Source: JAAYCI01 sp031551695
GTDB lineage: Bacteria; Bacillota; Clostridia; Oscillospirales; Ruminococcaceae
Direction of reading: 5' to 3'
DNA: 10,376 bases
NCBI GenBank assembly: GCA_031551695.1
Contig: JAVBNG010000066.1
Coordinates: 1 to 10,376 of the forward strand
Part shown: positions 1-6,606 of the stretch, piece after piece
Numbering within the stretch: the first letter of the stretch is position 1
Layout of the letters: every line of letters begins with the position of its first letter
Made by a program: the position numbers and the translations under genes
Notes under the pieces: generated by a model
What the model was told of the DNA's origin: nothing
Database searches by the model: none
Seen by the model: the letters and a program-made list of their open reading frames with translations, nothing else

Positions 1-544
1 TGCCCACCGTCAGCGCCACGGCCACAGGCACCACCCACAGGACGGCAAGGCCCATGCGCCAGTTCATCACCAGCATCATGACAGCGAAGATCCCGGTGGA
101 AATGCAGGCCGCGATGAGCACGGGGATGTGGTGGGAGAACATCATGTCAAGGTGGGCACAGTCTGCAATCATGGTGGAGGTCAAGTCGCTCAGGTCCCGT
201 TTGCCAAAAAAGGACAGGGGCAAACGGCGCAGGGTTTCGGCCAGGCCGATGCGGCGGTTTGCGCTTTCAAGGTACGTGGCGTTGTACAACGCCGCGTACT
301 GGAAGTAGTGCAACACGAACAATACCGCCAGCACCAGCACCGCGGCCCCGGTGTAGAACCAGAAGTTCGTCATCGGGCTTTCACCGGTTTCCGCGCTGTT
401 CAAGAGATGCCGGATGGTGGCCATAATCACCCAGACGGGAAGCATCAGGCTGAGGTTGCAGGCCACCGTCCACAGGGTGGATTTGACCAGGTCTTTTGCG
501 CCGCGCTCACTGAGGGCGAACACATGCTGTATTTTTTTGATCAT
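1..544 (-). CDS. ABC exporter-fold half-transporter, N-terminal part (IrtB/YbtQ-like), cut by window edge
   Basis: The gene begins at ATG 544-542 and runs off the left edge after 181 codons, so only the membrane domain is visible. The start is supported by AAGGAGG at 552-558, 7 bases upstream, and by an ATGA overlap with the stop of the preceding gene. Hydrophobic segments lie at about residues 23-48, 60-87, 138-160 and 163-181. Between them, at about 105-128, sits a conserved cytoplasmic stretch (LRRLPLSFFGKRD, then DLTSTMIAD) typical of type IV ABC exporters. The nucleotide-binding domain should follow outside the window. By family knowledge, two such half-transporters encoded side by side form a heterodimer, so the likely partner is the C-terminal half of the neighbouring fusion protein. 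An IrtB/YbtQ-like role in moving an iron-siderophore or related compound inward is inferred from the partner and the ECF context. An ordinary drug or lipid exporter remains possible. Confidence 0.85.
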   Translation of the reverse strand, partial: MIKKIQHVFALSERGAKDLVKSTLWTVACNLSLMLPVWVIMATIRHLLNSAETGESPMTNFWFYTGAAVLVLAVLFVLHYFQYAALYNATYLESANRRIGLAETLRRLPLSFFGKRDLSDLTSTMIADCAHLDMMFSHHIPVLIAACISTGIFAVMMLVMNWRMGLAVLWVVPVAVALTVG

Positions 545-3500
545 ACCGCCGCCTCCTTGTCCACTTCCAATGCGCCAACCTGCCACCGAGCCGCCTGCCG
601 GTAGTCCGCCCACATGGCGGCATATTTGCCTTGCTGTTCCAGCAGCTCGGCTTGGGTGCCGCGCTCGATGACTTCGCCGCCGACCAGTACCAAAATTTGG
701 TCGGCATTTTGGATGGTGGACAGGCGGTGGGCAATCATCAGCACCGTTTTCCCACGCGTCAGTTCCTCAAACGCCTTTTGAATCTGGTACTCGTTCTCCG
801 GGTCGGCGAAAGCCGTTGCCTCGTCCAGCACGATGACGGGTGCATCCTTCAAAATGGCCCGTGCCAGGGCGATGCGTTGCGCCTCGCCGCCGGAGAGGTA
901 AACGCCCTTGGTGCCCACCACCGTGTCGATGCCGTCCGGCAGCTTTTCCAAAATATCGTCGCACTGGGCGGCGCGGGCCGCCGCCAGCACTTGCTCACGC
1001 GTTGCATCCGGACGGGAGGTGCGGATGTTCTCGTACAGGCTTTTCTTGAACAGCTTGGTATCCTGGAACACAAAGGCCACCTGCCGCATCAGCGCGTCCT
1101 GCGCAACCTCGCGCACGTCCACACCGCCCACCAGCACGGCGCCCCCCTGCACGTCCCAAAAGCGCGGAATCAGGCTGGCCGCCGTGGTTTTCCCCCCACC
1201 GGAGGGACCGACAAGCGCCACGGTGCCCCCCTCCGGCACCGAAAAGCTCACATGTTTCAGGGCCTCTTTTTCCATGCCGGGATAGGTGAAGGTTACATCC
1301 CGGAACTCGACGCCGGCACCAACCGGCATCTTGGGCGCCGCCGCCTGCGGCAGTGTGGTTTCGTCCAGGATGCGATTCAGCTTGAACATGGCCTCCTGGG
1401 TTTGGCGGATGGAATCGCTGGCGTACATGATGCGGTTGATCATGCCGCCGCAGGCCGGGGCGAACAGGGCGTAGAAGATGAAGTTGACCAGCACGGCAAG
1501 CACATTGCCGCCAGAGGCCAGTAGCAGCGCCGCCGGAACAAGCAGCGCAAACGCCCCGTGCACGCAGGTAAGGAAGATGGTTTGCCCGGTGCGGCAGCTC
1601 ATGGCGTATTTGCCGGCAAGGTCGGAATAGGACAGGATGGCGTTATAGAACGCCTTGAAGGAGTAAATCGTCTGCTGGAACACCTTCACCACCGGAATGC
1701 CCCGCACATATTCCACGGCCTCGCCGCTCATTTTTTCAATCTCCTGCTGGTAGCGGTGGAAAAAATTGGCGTTGTCGCCGCTCATCATCATCAACATGGT
1801 GATGATGGCAATGAGCATGGTGAGAAGGCACAACAGGCCCATCACCCAGTTGAACACGAACAGCAATGCAATGGCGGCAATGGGCGTCATGATGGCAGCC
1901 GTCAAATCCGGTAGCTTATGGGCCAGCATATCCTCGGTAAGCCCGGCGTTTTCATCGATTTGCTTGCGCAAAAGGCCCGACTGGTTGCCCACAAAAAAGC
2001 CCAGCGGCAGTTTCACCACATGGCGCATCAGCGCGTTTCGGATATTGCGTGCAGTGCGGAAAGCCGCAAGATGCGTACACATCAGCGCCGCAAAGTACAC
2101 CACCACATTGGCTGCGGCAAACCATACGGCCATCCAGCCCCAGCGGGCCAGGTTCGGCGCGGCCGCCAAATCGGGGAACACTGCCAGAGCGTCCCTTGCA
2201 ACCAGCCACACACAGATGTATGGCACAAGCCCCAATACCGCCGCCACGGCGGACAGGGCGCAGCCCAGGAAGATCAGGGGCTTGCGCCTGCCCGCATAGC
2301 CGATGGCCTGCGCAAGGCCACTCTGCTTTTTTTCTTTCGTTTTCAACATTTCCGGCTCCTCTCTATGCTGTGTAAAATACTGTTTCACCCTCTCCGTTCC
2401 AGTCGCATCCAGTGGGTAATACGCCGCCACCCTGCCGCCGGCCAGGTGCAAAACGCCGGTGCAGCACCCCAGGATAAACTCAAGGTCGTGGGTGATGACA
2501 AGGGAAAGCTGGGCGTTTTGCGCTGCGTTCCGAATCAGGCCGCAGGTGGCGCGCATGTTCAAATAGTCCTGCCCGCTGGTGGGCTCGTCGTAAATGAGGA
2601 TGTCTTTGCCCGCGCACACAGCGCTGCCGATGGCCACCCGCTGCTTTTCCCCGCCGGACAGTGCCAGCGGATGGGTGGCGGCATATTGGGCAAGCCCCAG
2701 GGCGGAGAGGGTTTTTGGCACAAGCTGTTTGCGCTGCTCGGGCAGGTTCAGCCCCAGCTCCTCGGCCACGCTTTCGGTGAACAGCTGGTGGTTCACGTCC
2801 TGCATCACCATGGCGCTTTTTTGCAGCCGCTGTTTGGCGGAAAGAAGTTTGCCGTCCACCCGCACGGTGCCATTGCATTTGGCAATGCCGCACAGGCACC
2901 CGGCCAGGGTGCTTTTGCCGGCACCGTTGTGTCCAATGACGGCGACGACACCACCGGCCGGAAAGGAGAGGCGGTCGATGTCCAGCACGGATTTACCGCC
3001 ATAGCTGCATTGCAGCTTTTCTATTGAAATGGCCTGCGCACAGTCATTTTGCGCCTGTGCGAACGAGGACGGAAACTCCGCGGGCGGAGGTGCCGGGCGA
3101 AGCGCCTCCGTAAACGGGGATTCCGGTTGCAGGGCTTCCGGCCACAGCGTCCGCAGGCCCGCCGCTTGCAGCCCGGCCGGCCCGAGGGCCTCCACCTCCC
3201 TCACGCCGTACTCCCGGCTGATTTTGCCGTTTTCCAGCAGGATATACCGGTCCGCCAGTTCGGCAAGGTATGCCAGCCGGTGCTCGGACACAACGACGGT
3301 TTTCCCGGCCGCTTTCAGGGTGGCCAGCACCTTTTGCAGCTTGTGCACACCGGCCGCGTCCAGGTTGGAGGACGGCTCGTCCAGCACAAATACATCCGGG
3401 TCTACCGCACACACCGACGCGCAGGCGATGCGCTGTTTTTCCCCGCCAGAAAGCTCAAAAATGCTCCGGCCCAGGAGGGCCTCCAGGCCAAACGCATCCA

Positions 3501-3882
3501 CGGCGGCGCCAATGCGCTGTGTGATTCGCTCCGGTTCCATTGCCAGGTTTTCGCAGCCGAAGGCCAACTCACTGGTGGTATCCACGTTAAAAAACTGGCT
3601 GCGTGGGTTTTGGAATACAGAACCCACCTGCCGCGCCGTTTTGGCCAGGGGCTGGCCGGGGATGCCTTTCCCGCCAACACGCACGGCGCCCTGCAGCCGG
3701 CCTTCGTAATAGTGCGGAATCAGGCCGTTGATTAGGCGGGTGATCGTTGTTTTTCCGCAGCCGCTTTTGCCGCAAAGCACCACAAATTCGCCTCCCGCCA
3801 CCCGCAGGGAAACATCCCGCAGGCTGTCCGGCGCGTTTTTGTCCTCGCCATAGCGGTAGCTCACATGCTCCATTTCAATCAA
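541..3882 (-). CDS. Fusion protein: double ECF-type ATPase (EcfA-EcfA') plus IrtA/YbtP-like ABC half-transporter, 1113 aa
   Basis: One open frame carries two proteins that are normally separate. Residues 1-511 are a double ATPase. Domain 1 has Walker A GKSGCGKT 38-45, Q91, LSGGEKQ 144-150, DEP 168-170 and H201. Domain 2 has GHNGAGKS 317-324, Q361, LSGGEKQ 408-414, DEP 432-434 and H465. A proline-rich linker (about 250-275) joins the domains. Residues 512-1113 are a complete exporter-fold half-transporter with six membrane segments (about 542-566, 583-607, two in 661-700, two in 768-813). Its ATPase has GPSGGGKT 892-899, Q940, LSGGEAQ 996-1002, Walker B ending at E1021, TAFADPE just after it, and H1052. 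The first half should power the ECF transporter encoded upstream; the second should pair with the protein encoded downstream. The chosen start is TTG at 3882, directly after the EcfT stop, with GGGGGTGA five bases upstream; ATG 3873 is the alternative. All three ATPase sites look intact. See the internal start at 2349 for the doubt about the fusion. Confidence 0.9.
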   Translation of the reverse strand: MIEMEHVSYRYGEDKNAPDSLRDVSLRVAGGEFVVLCGKSGCGKTTITRLINGLIPHYYEGRLQGAVRVGGKGIPGQPLAKTARQVGSVFQNPRSQFFNVDTTSELAFGCENLAMEPERITQRIGAAVDAFGLEALLGRSIFELSGGEKQRIACASVCAVDPDVFVLDEPSSNLDAAGVHKLQKVLATLKAAGKTVVVSEHRLAYLAELADRYILLENGKISREYGVREVEALGPAGLQAAGLRTLWPEALQPESPFTEALRPAPPPAEFPSSFAQAQNDCAQAISIEKLQCSYGGKSVLDIDRLSFPAGGVVAVIGHNGAGKSTLAGCLCGIAKCNGTVRVDGKLLSAKQRLQKSAMVMQDVNHQLFTESVAEELGLNLPEQRKQLVPKTLSALGLAQYAATHPLALSGGEKQRVAIGSAVCAGKDILIYDEPTSGQDYLNMRATCGLIRNAAQNAQLSLVITHDLEFILGCCTGVLHLAGGRVAAYYPLDATGTERVKQYFTQHREEPEMLKTKEKKQSGLAQAIGYAGRRKPLIFLGCALSAVAAVLGLVPYICVWLVARDALAVFPDLAAAPNLARWGWMAVWFAAANVVVYFAALMCTHLAAFRTARNIRNALMRHVVKLPLGFFVGNQSGLLRKQIDENAGLTEDMLAHKLPDLTAAIMTPIAAIALLFVFNWVMGLLCLLTMLIAIITMLMMMSGDNANFFHRYQQEIEKMSGEAVEYVRGIPVVKVFQQTIYSFKAFYNAILSYSDLAGKYAMSCRTGQTIFLTCVHGAFALLVPAALLLASGGNVLAVLVNFIFYALFAPACGGMINRIMYASDSIRQTQEAMFKLNRILDETTLPQAAAPKMPVGAGVEFRDVTFTYPGMEKEALKHVSFSVPEGGTVALVGPSGGGKTTAASLIPRFWDVQGGAVLVGGVDVREVAQDALMRQVAFVFQDTKLFKKSLYENIRTSRPDATREQVLAAARAAQCDDILEKLPDGIDTVVGTKGVYLSGGEAQRIALARAILKDAPVIVLDEATAFADPENEYQIQKAFEELTRGKTVLMIAHRLSTIQNADQILVLVGGEVIERGTQAELLEQQGKYAAMWADYRQAARWQVGALEVDKEAAV
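2347..2362 (-). promoter_or_regulatory. Internal ribosome-binding site and ATG at the fusion joint
   Basis: Inside the fusion gene, AGAGGAG (2356-2362) stands six bases before an in-frame ATG (2349-2347, residue 512). That is exactly where the exporter-fold half begins (MLKTKEKKQ), and initiation there would give a 602-residue protein of normal half-transporter length. In a second frame a TAG lies at 2363-2365, just before the Shine-Dalgarno site, which is the usual order of stop, ribosome site and start between two operon genes. The site is directly visible. Its use, either as a relic or as a working internal start, is inferred. Confidence 0.65.
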
Positions 3883-4602
3883 TCACGTCACCCCCAAGGC
3901 CCCGGCCACCGCAAGGCACACGCAACCTAACAGCAGCGCGTAATCGAGAGGTCTCATCCGCACCTGCGTTATGCAGGTGCGCAGCGCGCCGCTGTCAAGC
4001 CCACGTGCCAGCGAGGCCGCCGCCAATTCGCCGGATATAGTGGCCGTGGACATAAGCAGCGGGACGAGTATATACTCCAGTGTTTGCACGGGCCGCTTCA
4101 ACACGGCTTTCGCCGAGATGCCGATTCCGCGAAAGCGCATAGCGTCCCGGATGGAGTGCCATTCCTCAGTGACGGTGGGGATGAAGCGGAACATCACCGA
4201 GAGCGGGATGATGACGGCGTCAGGCAGGTGCAGCCTGCGGAACGCCGCGATAAATTCGCTCACCGTGGTGGTGCGTATCAGCAGGATGGCTGCGAGGTAG
4301 ATGGGAAACAAAAGCCGCGCCAGCCGCACAAGCGTGTTGAACAGGAAGCTGGCGGTGCCCGACATCATGGGCGACAGGCCCATGTCCAAAGCCACCATCA
4401 CTGCAAAAGCGATGCCGAACTTTGCGGCCGTACGCCCCTGCCTGTTCTGGGCAAGAAGCAGGCCCAGCGTACAGAAGACCCCTGCCTCCACCGAAAGGCG
4501 CGGCACGGTGAAAGTGAAATAGCCCACAAAAAAAAGCAGTGCAAATTTTGTGCGCGGGTCCAAGGCAAAGGCTGTTTTTTGGCAAGTTGCCGCCAGTTGC
4601 AT
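3883..4602 (-). CDS. ecfT: ECF transporter transmembrane component EcfT, 239 aa
   Basis: EcfT is the membrane scaffold that couples the two ECF ATPases to the substrate-binding S component. The protein is strongly hydrophobic over its first 110 residues and near the C terminus. It shows the two cytoplasmic coupling motifs of the family, RFRG at 156-159 and ARG at 199-201 (within SLARGLDSG), which dock onto the ATPases. The length is normal for this family. ATG 4602 is preferred because GGGGG at 4612-4616 lies nine bases upstream; the in-frame TTG at 4611 would leave no room for it. The gene follows the S component with a one-base gap (TAG-C-ATG), and its TGA directly abuts the TTG of the ATPase fusion, so translation is probably coupled. 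It presumably serves only this S component, because the ATPase is encoded in the same operon, unlike group II ECF systems with a shared module; this is inference. Confidence 0.9.
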   Translation of the reverse strand: MQLAATCQKTAFALDPRTKFALLFFVGYFTFTVPRLSVEAGVFCTLGLLLAQNRQGRTAAKFGIAFAVMVALDMGLSPMMSGTASFLFNTLVRLARLLFPIYLAAILLIRTTTVSEFIAAFRRLHLPDAVIIPLSVMFRFIPTVTEEWHSIRDAMRFRGIGISAKAVLKRPVQTLEYILVPLLMSTATISGELAAASLARGLDSGALRTCITQVRMRPLDYALLLGCVCLAVAGALGVT

Positions 4603-4603
4603 G

Positions 4604-5194
4604 CTACACAACCCCCGCTTTTTTAAAGTGCTTACTCAGCAGCCGGCGGCCCAACGCGCCGCCAAAGAAGCCTCCAATCAGTGCAATGGCAAGCAACACC
4701 AGTACAATCCAGCCCGGCGTCAGCGCATCAATGGCAGCGGCGTACTCGGCGCCGTAATAGTCTACGCAGGAGGCAAGAAACGCGTCTTTCGCCAAAATCA
4801 AGCCCCAAAACGGCCCCATGTTGGTGCAGGCAAACACACAAAAGCTGGCATGGTACAGTTTGGGAGACGCGTATTTCCCGGCCCGCGCAATCAGTTCCGC
4901 GGCAAGACCAAGCGCCGGCGCCCATACCAGCGAAAACCACATGCCGCCCATGCTGGTGAGCAGCCCCACCAGAACAGACAGAATCAGGATGGCCCCGGTT
5001 TTCGGCACCTTCATCACATACAGCATGTACACCGGCCCAAGAAGAACTGACACAAAGAACGGCGCCGCCAGGTAGAGGACGGGCACAAAACCCAATACCG
5101 AGACGCCGAACATCAGCACCACAAGGTACAGCGCCGCAAAAGCGCCGGCCACAATCAGGTCTTTCGTTTTCAACTTGCGTGTTTTCCGGTTCAT
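4604..5194 (-). CDS. ECF transporter S component, MptD/Trep_Strep family, 196 aa
   Basis: This small membrane protein is the likely substrate-capturing subunit of the ECF importer. It has a short, very basic N terminus (MNRKTRKLKTKD) followed by about six hydrophobic segments, at roughly 13-34, 37-60, 66-86, 88-104, 114-135 and 161-183. This resembles the MptD/Trep_Strep group of ECF S components, whose substrate is not firmly established. It differs from the known vitamin S components, and I see none of their characteristic binding motifs. ATG 5194 is well supported by AGGAGGA (5201-5207) six bases upstream. It is the first gene of the operon, about 135 bases downstream of the predicted transcription start, and precedes EcfT, the double ATPase and two exporter-fold transporters. 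Streptococcus pyogenes heme-acquisition operons also pair an ECF-type importer with exporter-fold genes, so iron, heme or a siderophore is a reasonable candidate. The family call is fairly sure; the substrate is a guess. Confidence 0.85.
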   Translation of the reverse strand: MNRKTRKLKTKDLIVAGAFAALYLVVLMFGVSVLGFVPVLYLAAPFFVSVLLGPVYMLYVMKVPKTGAILILSVLVGLLTSMGGMWFSLVWAPALGLAAELIARAGKYASPKLYHASFCVFACTNMGPFWGLILAKDAFLASCVDYYGAEYAAAIDALTPGWIVLVLLAIALIGGFFGGALGRRLLSKHFKKAGVV

Positions 5195-5226
5195 TATGGT
5201 TCCTCCTGAATTGGAAATAACTGATC

Positions 5227-5244
5227 AGTTAGCAATAGCTAACC
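5227..5244. promoter_or_regulatory. Distal operator-like dyad in the ECF leader
   Basis: AGTTAGCAATAGCTAACC contains a perfect GTTAGC-AATA-GCTAAC inverted repeat and matches the dyad at 5306-5323 at 14 of 18 positions. It lies about 85-100 bases downstream of the predicted transcription start and 33 bases before the S-component start codon. A repressor bound here could act as a roadblock or help looping. A transcript hairpin is an alternative reading. Confidence 0.6.
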
Positions 5245-5305
5245 GATAGGACCAATAAATGCCCGCAATAACGGGCTTCACTCATGGTATTGGTAAAAAC
5301 AGCAT

Positions 5306-5323
5306 GGTTAGCAAAGACTAACC
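5306..5323. promoter_or_regulatory. Proximal operator-like dyad at the ECF promoter
   Basis: GGTTAGCAAAGACTAACC is an inverted repeat with GGTTAG and CTAACC arms separated by six bases. It begins about six bases downstream of the predicted transcription start, a classic place for a repressor to block initiation or early elongation. The half-site equals that of the iron regulators IdeR/DtxR, but those boxes separate GGTTAG and CTAACC by one base rather than six. The binding protein could therefore be from another family such as TetR or MarR. Confidence 0.65.
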
Positions 5324-5335
5324 GCTACGCACATG

Positions 5336-5364
5336 ATTTTATCACAGTTGAGATACTTTGGCAA
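5336..5364 (-). promoter_or_regulatory. Predicted sigma-70-type promoter of the ECF/ABC operon
   Basis: On the minus strand TTGCCA (5364-5359) is followed, after exactly 17 bases, by TAAAAT (5341-5336). Each hexamer differs from consensus at one position. The three bases before the -10 are TGA, which fits an extended -10. Transcription should start near 5329, giving a leader of about 135 bases before the S-component gene. The position directly upstream of the two dyads supports regulated expression. Confidence 0.7.
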
Positions 5365-5487
5365 GACTATACTTTTCTCTACAACCAAATTTTTGTCACA
5401 GTCGCAAATGGAATCAGGGCATGGTGTGAGTCCGGACCTAAAATATCATATTTAGCCCCATGTATAAACACGGAGGTTAGAATACAT

Positions 5488-5526
5488 AAAAAACGGACGT
5501 TTCATCGTAACATGAAACGTCCGTTT
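5488..5526 (-). terminator. Rho-independent terminator of the aldolase/dehydrogenase operon
   Basis: A perfect 15-bp inverted repeat (5491-5505 with 5512-5526, arm AAACGGACGTTTCAT on the plus strand) encloses a six-base loop. On the minus strand the hairpin runs into TTTTTT, ending in TTTATG. It starts 17 bases after the stop codon of the dehydrogenase gene and is the only strong terminator in the window. It separates the two operons. The plus-strand side has only a broken T run, so termination is mainly in the direction of the genes. Confidence 0.9.
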
Positions 5527-5542
5527 GTCTTTATTGGATGGT

Positions 5543-6601
5543 TCAGCTTTCGTCCCACAGGTTGATGCCGATCCGGTAGGTATCCGGCGACATGGCGCGC
5601 TGGAAGGCGGCGTTCGCGTCGTTCAGGCCGTACATGCCGGAAAGGTATAGCCGCACGTCCACCAGCCCGTAGCTCAGCAGGCGGGAGGCTGTCCAAAATC
5701 CTTTGCTGGTGGGGCTGTACGCCCCGGTGATGACCTGCTCCGTATAGTGGATGTTGTTGGGGTTTACCTGAATGGGATCCTTGGGGTTGAAGGAGCCGTA
5801 GTAGACCATGCGCCCCAGCTTACCCAGCGCTTTCAGGTATTCCTCCGCCAGCTTGGGGGACGAAATGGTGTAGAAAACCACATGGGTTCCGCGGCCGCCG
5901 GTCAGCTCGCGGATGGCCTCCACCGGGTCACAGTTGTTCGCGTTCAGCACCTCGTCGGCACCATTTTGGGCGGCGTGTGCAAGGCGGGCGTCATCCATGT
6001 CCACAAGGATGGTGCGCGCGCCCCGCTTTTTGGCCAGCAAATTGTGCAATTGGCCCATGATGCCCGCGCCGACGATTGCCACGTCCTCGCCCATTTGGAT
6101 ATCCGCGCGGTCCAGACTGCGCAGGCAGCAGGCCACGGGCTCCGCAAAGGCTGCGATTTCCGGCGCCACGTCCTGGTTCGGCAGGTAATACACCCGGCTT
6201 ACGGGCAGGGCGATGAACTGCGCCAGCCCGCCGGAAGAGGCAATTCCGTTGTAAAAGCGCTTTTTCGGGGTACCGATGCAGTTGTTGTCTTCACCGCGGT
6301 AGCAAAATTCGCAGTGGCCGCAACTGTCCAGCGTTTTCGCCGTTACACGCTCGCCCACTTTGAAGGATGTGACCGTACCGTCCGGGATGGCGGCAATGCT
6401 TCCGGCAATTTCATGGCCGGGGATAAAGGGAAGCTGCATACCTGCGCCATCGCGGTAAATACGCTGTTCCCAGGTGCACAGCAGGCAGGTGTCAATTTTG
6501 ACCAGCACCTCGCCCGGCTGCGGCACGGGCGTTTGCACTTGCATCACTTCCGCTTTGCCCGGCGCCGCCACAGCGATAACTTTCATTTCCTCTGGGATCA
6601 T
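5543..6601 (-). CDS. Zinc-dependent medium-chain alcohol/polyol dehydrogenase, 352 aa
   Basis: A soluble NAD(P)-dependent dehydrogenase of the sorbitol/threonine dehydrogenase type. Catalytic zinc ligands are Cys42, His63-Glu64 in PGHEIAG, and Glu154 in AEPVACC. Structural zinc cysteines are 94, 97, 100 and 108 (CGHCEFC ... C). The Rossmann glycine motif is GAGIMG at 178-183, and Asp201 after the second strand favours NAD over NADP. ATG 6601 is chosen because GGAGGGG (6610-6616) lies eight bases upstream. The GTG at 6610, which overlaps the aldolase stop, would abut that site, and a third ATG at 6586 has poor spacing. It is the last gene of the operon and follows the aldolase by five bases, so it probably oxidises or reduces the sugar-like compound handled by the aldolase. 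No residue reveals the exact substrate, so a name such as sorbitol dehydrogenase would be unsafe. Confidence 0.92.
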   Translation of the reverse strand: MIPEEMKVIAVAAPGKAEVMQVQTPVPQPGEVLVKIDTCLLCTWEQRIYRDGAGMQLPFIPGHEIAGSIAAIPDGTVTSFKVGERVTAKTLDSCGHCEFCYRGEDNNCIGTPKKRFYNGIASSGGLAQFIALPVSRVYYLPNQDVAPEIAAFAEPVACCLRSLDRADIQMGEDVAIVGAGIMGQLHNLLAKKRGARTILVDMDDARLAHAAQNGADEVLNANNCDPVEAIRELTGGRGTHVVFYTISSPKLAEEYLKALGKLGRMVYYGSFNPKDPIQVNPNNIHYTEQVITGAYSPTSKGFWTASRLLSYGLVDVRLYLSGMYGLNDANAAFQRAMSPDTYRIGINLWDES

Positions 6602-6606
6602 GCCAT

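Larger units (their letters stand above)
5195..5542. other. Intergenic region between the two operons (348 bp)
   Basis: This region is clearly richer in A and T than the genes around it. From right to left it contains the terminator of the aldolase/dehydrogenase operon (5488-5526), a stretch with no identified element (about 5365-5487), the promoter of the ECF operon (5336-5364), a dyad at 5306-5323, a small GCCCG/CGGGC hairpin with a six-base loop (5261-5276), a second dyad at 5227-5244, and the ribosome site at 5201-5207. The stretch at 5365-5487 has one short imperfect AT-rich dyad (AAATAT-C-ATATTT, 5441-5453) about 115 bases before the predicted transcription start. No small gene with a credible ribosome site was found on either strand. 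Confidence 0.8.

Noticed and set aside
1918..3027. Long plus-strand open frame of 369 codons opposite the fusion gene
   Set aside because: It lies wholly antisense to well-defined ATPase and membrane domains, and its product is rich in His, Gln and Gly with no recognisable domain. It is the usual by-product of GC-rich coding on the other strand.
5306..5323. A standard IdeR/DtxR iron box
   Set aside because: The half-sites match, but the arms are six bases apart instead of one, so it cannot be called a canonical box. It is kept only as an operator-like dyad.
5195..5335. Possible riboswitch in the ECF leader, since many ECF vitamin transporters have one
   Set aside because: The leader of about 135 bases contains only two short dyad hairpins and a five-pair hairpin. 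I see no conserved core of TPP, FMN, cobalamin, preQ1 or folate riboswitches. The two near-identical dyads fit protein operators better.
5441..5453. AT-rich dyad AAATAT-C-ATATTT upstream of the promoter
   Set aside because: It is short, made only of A and T in its arms, and occurs once in an AT-rich spacer. This can arise by chance, and no promoter fits it.
5284..5565. Plus-strand open frame of 93 codons in the intergenic region
   Set aside because: It runs through the dyad, the promoter, the terminator hairpin and into the end of the dehydrogenase gene. It has no ribosome site and resembles nothing known to me.
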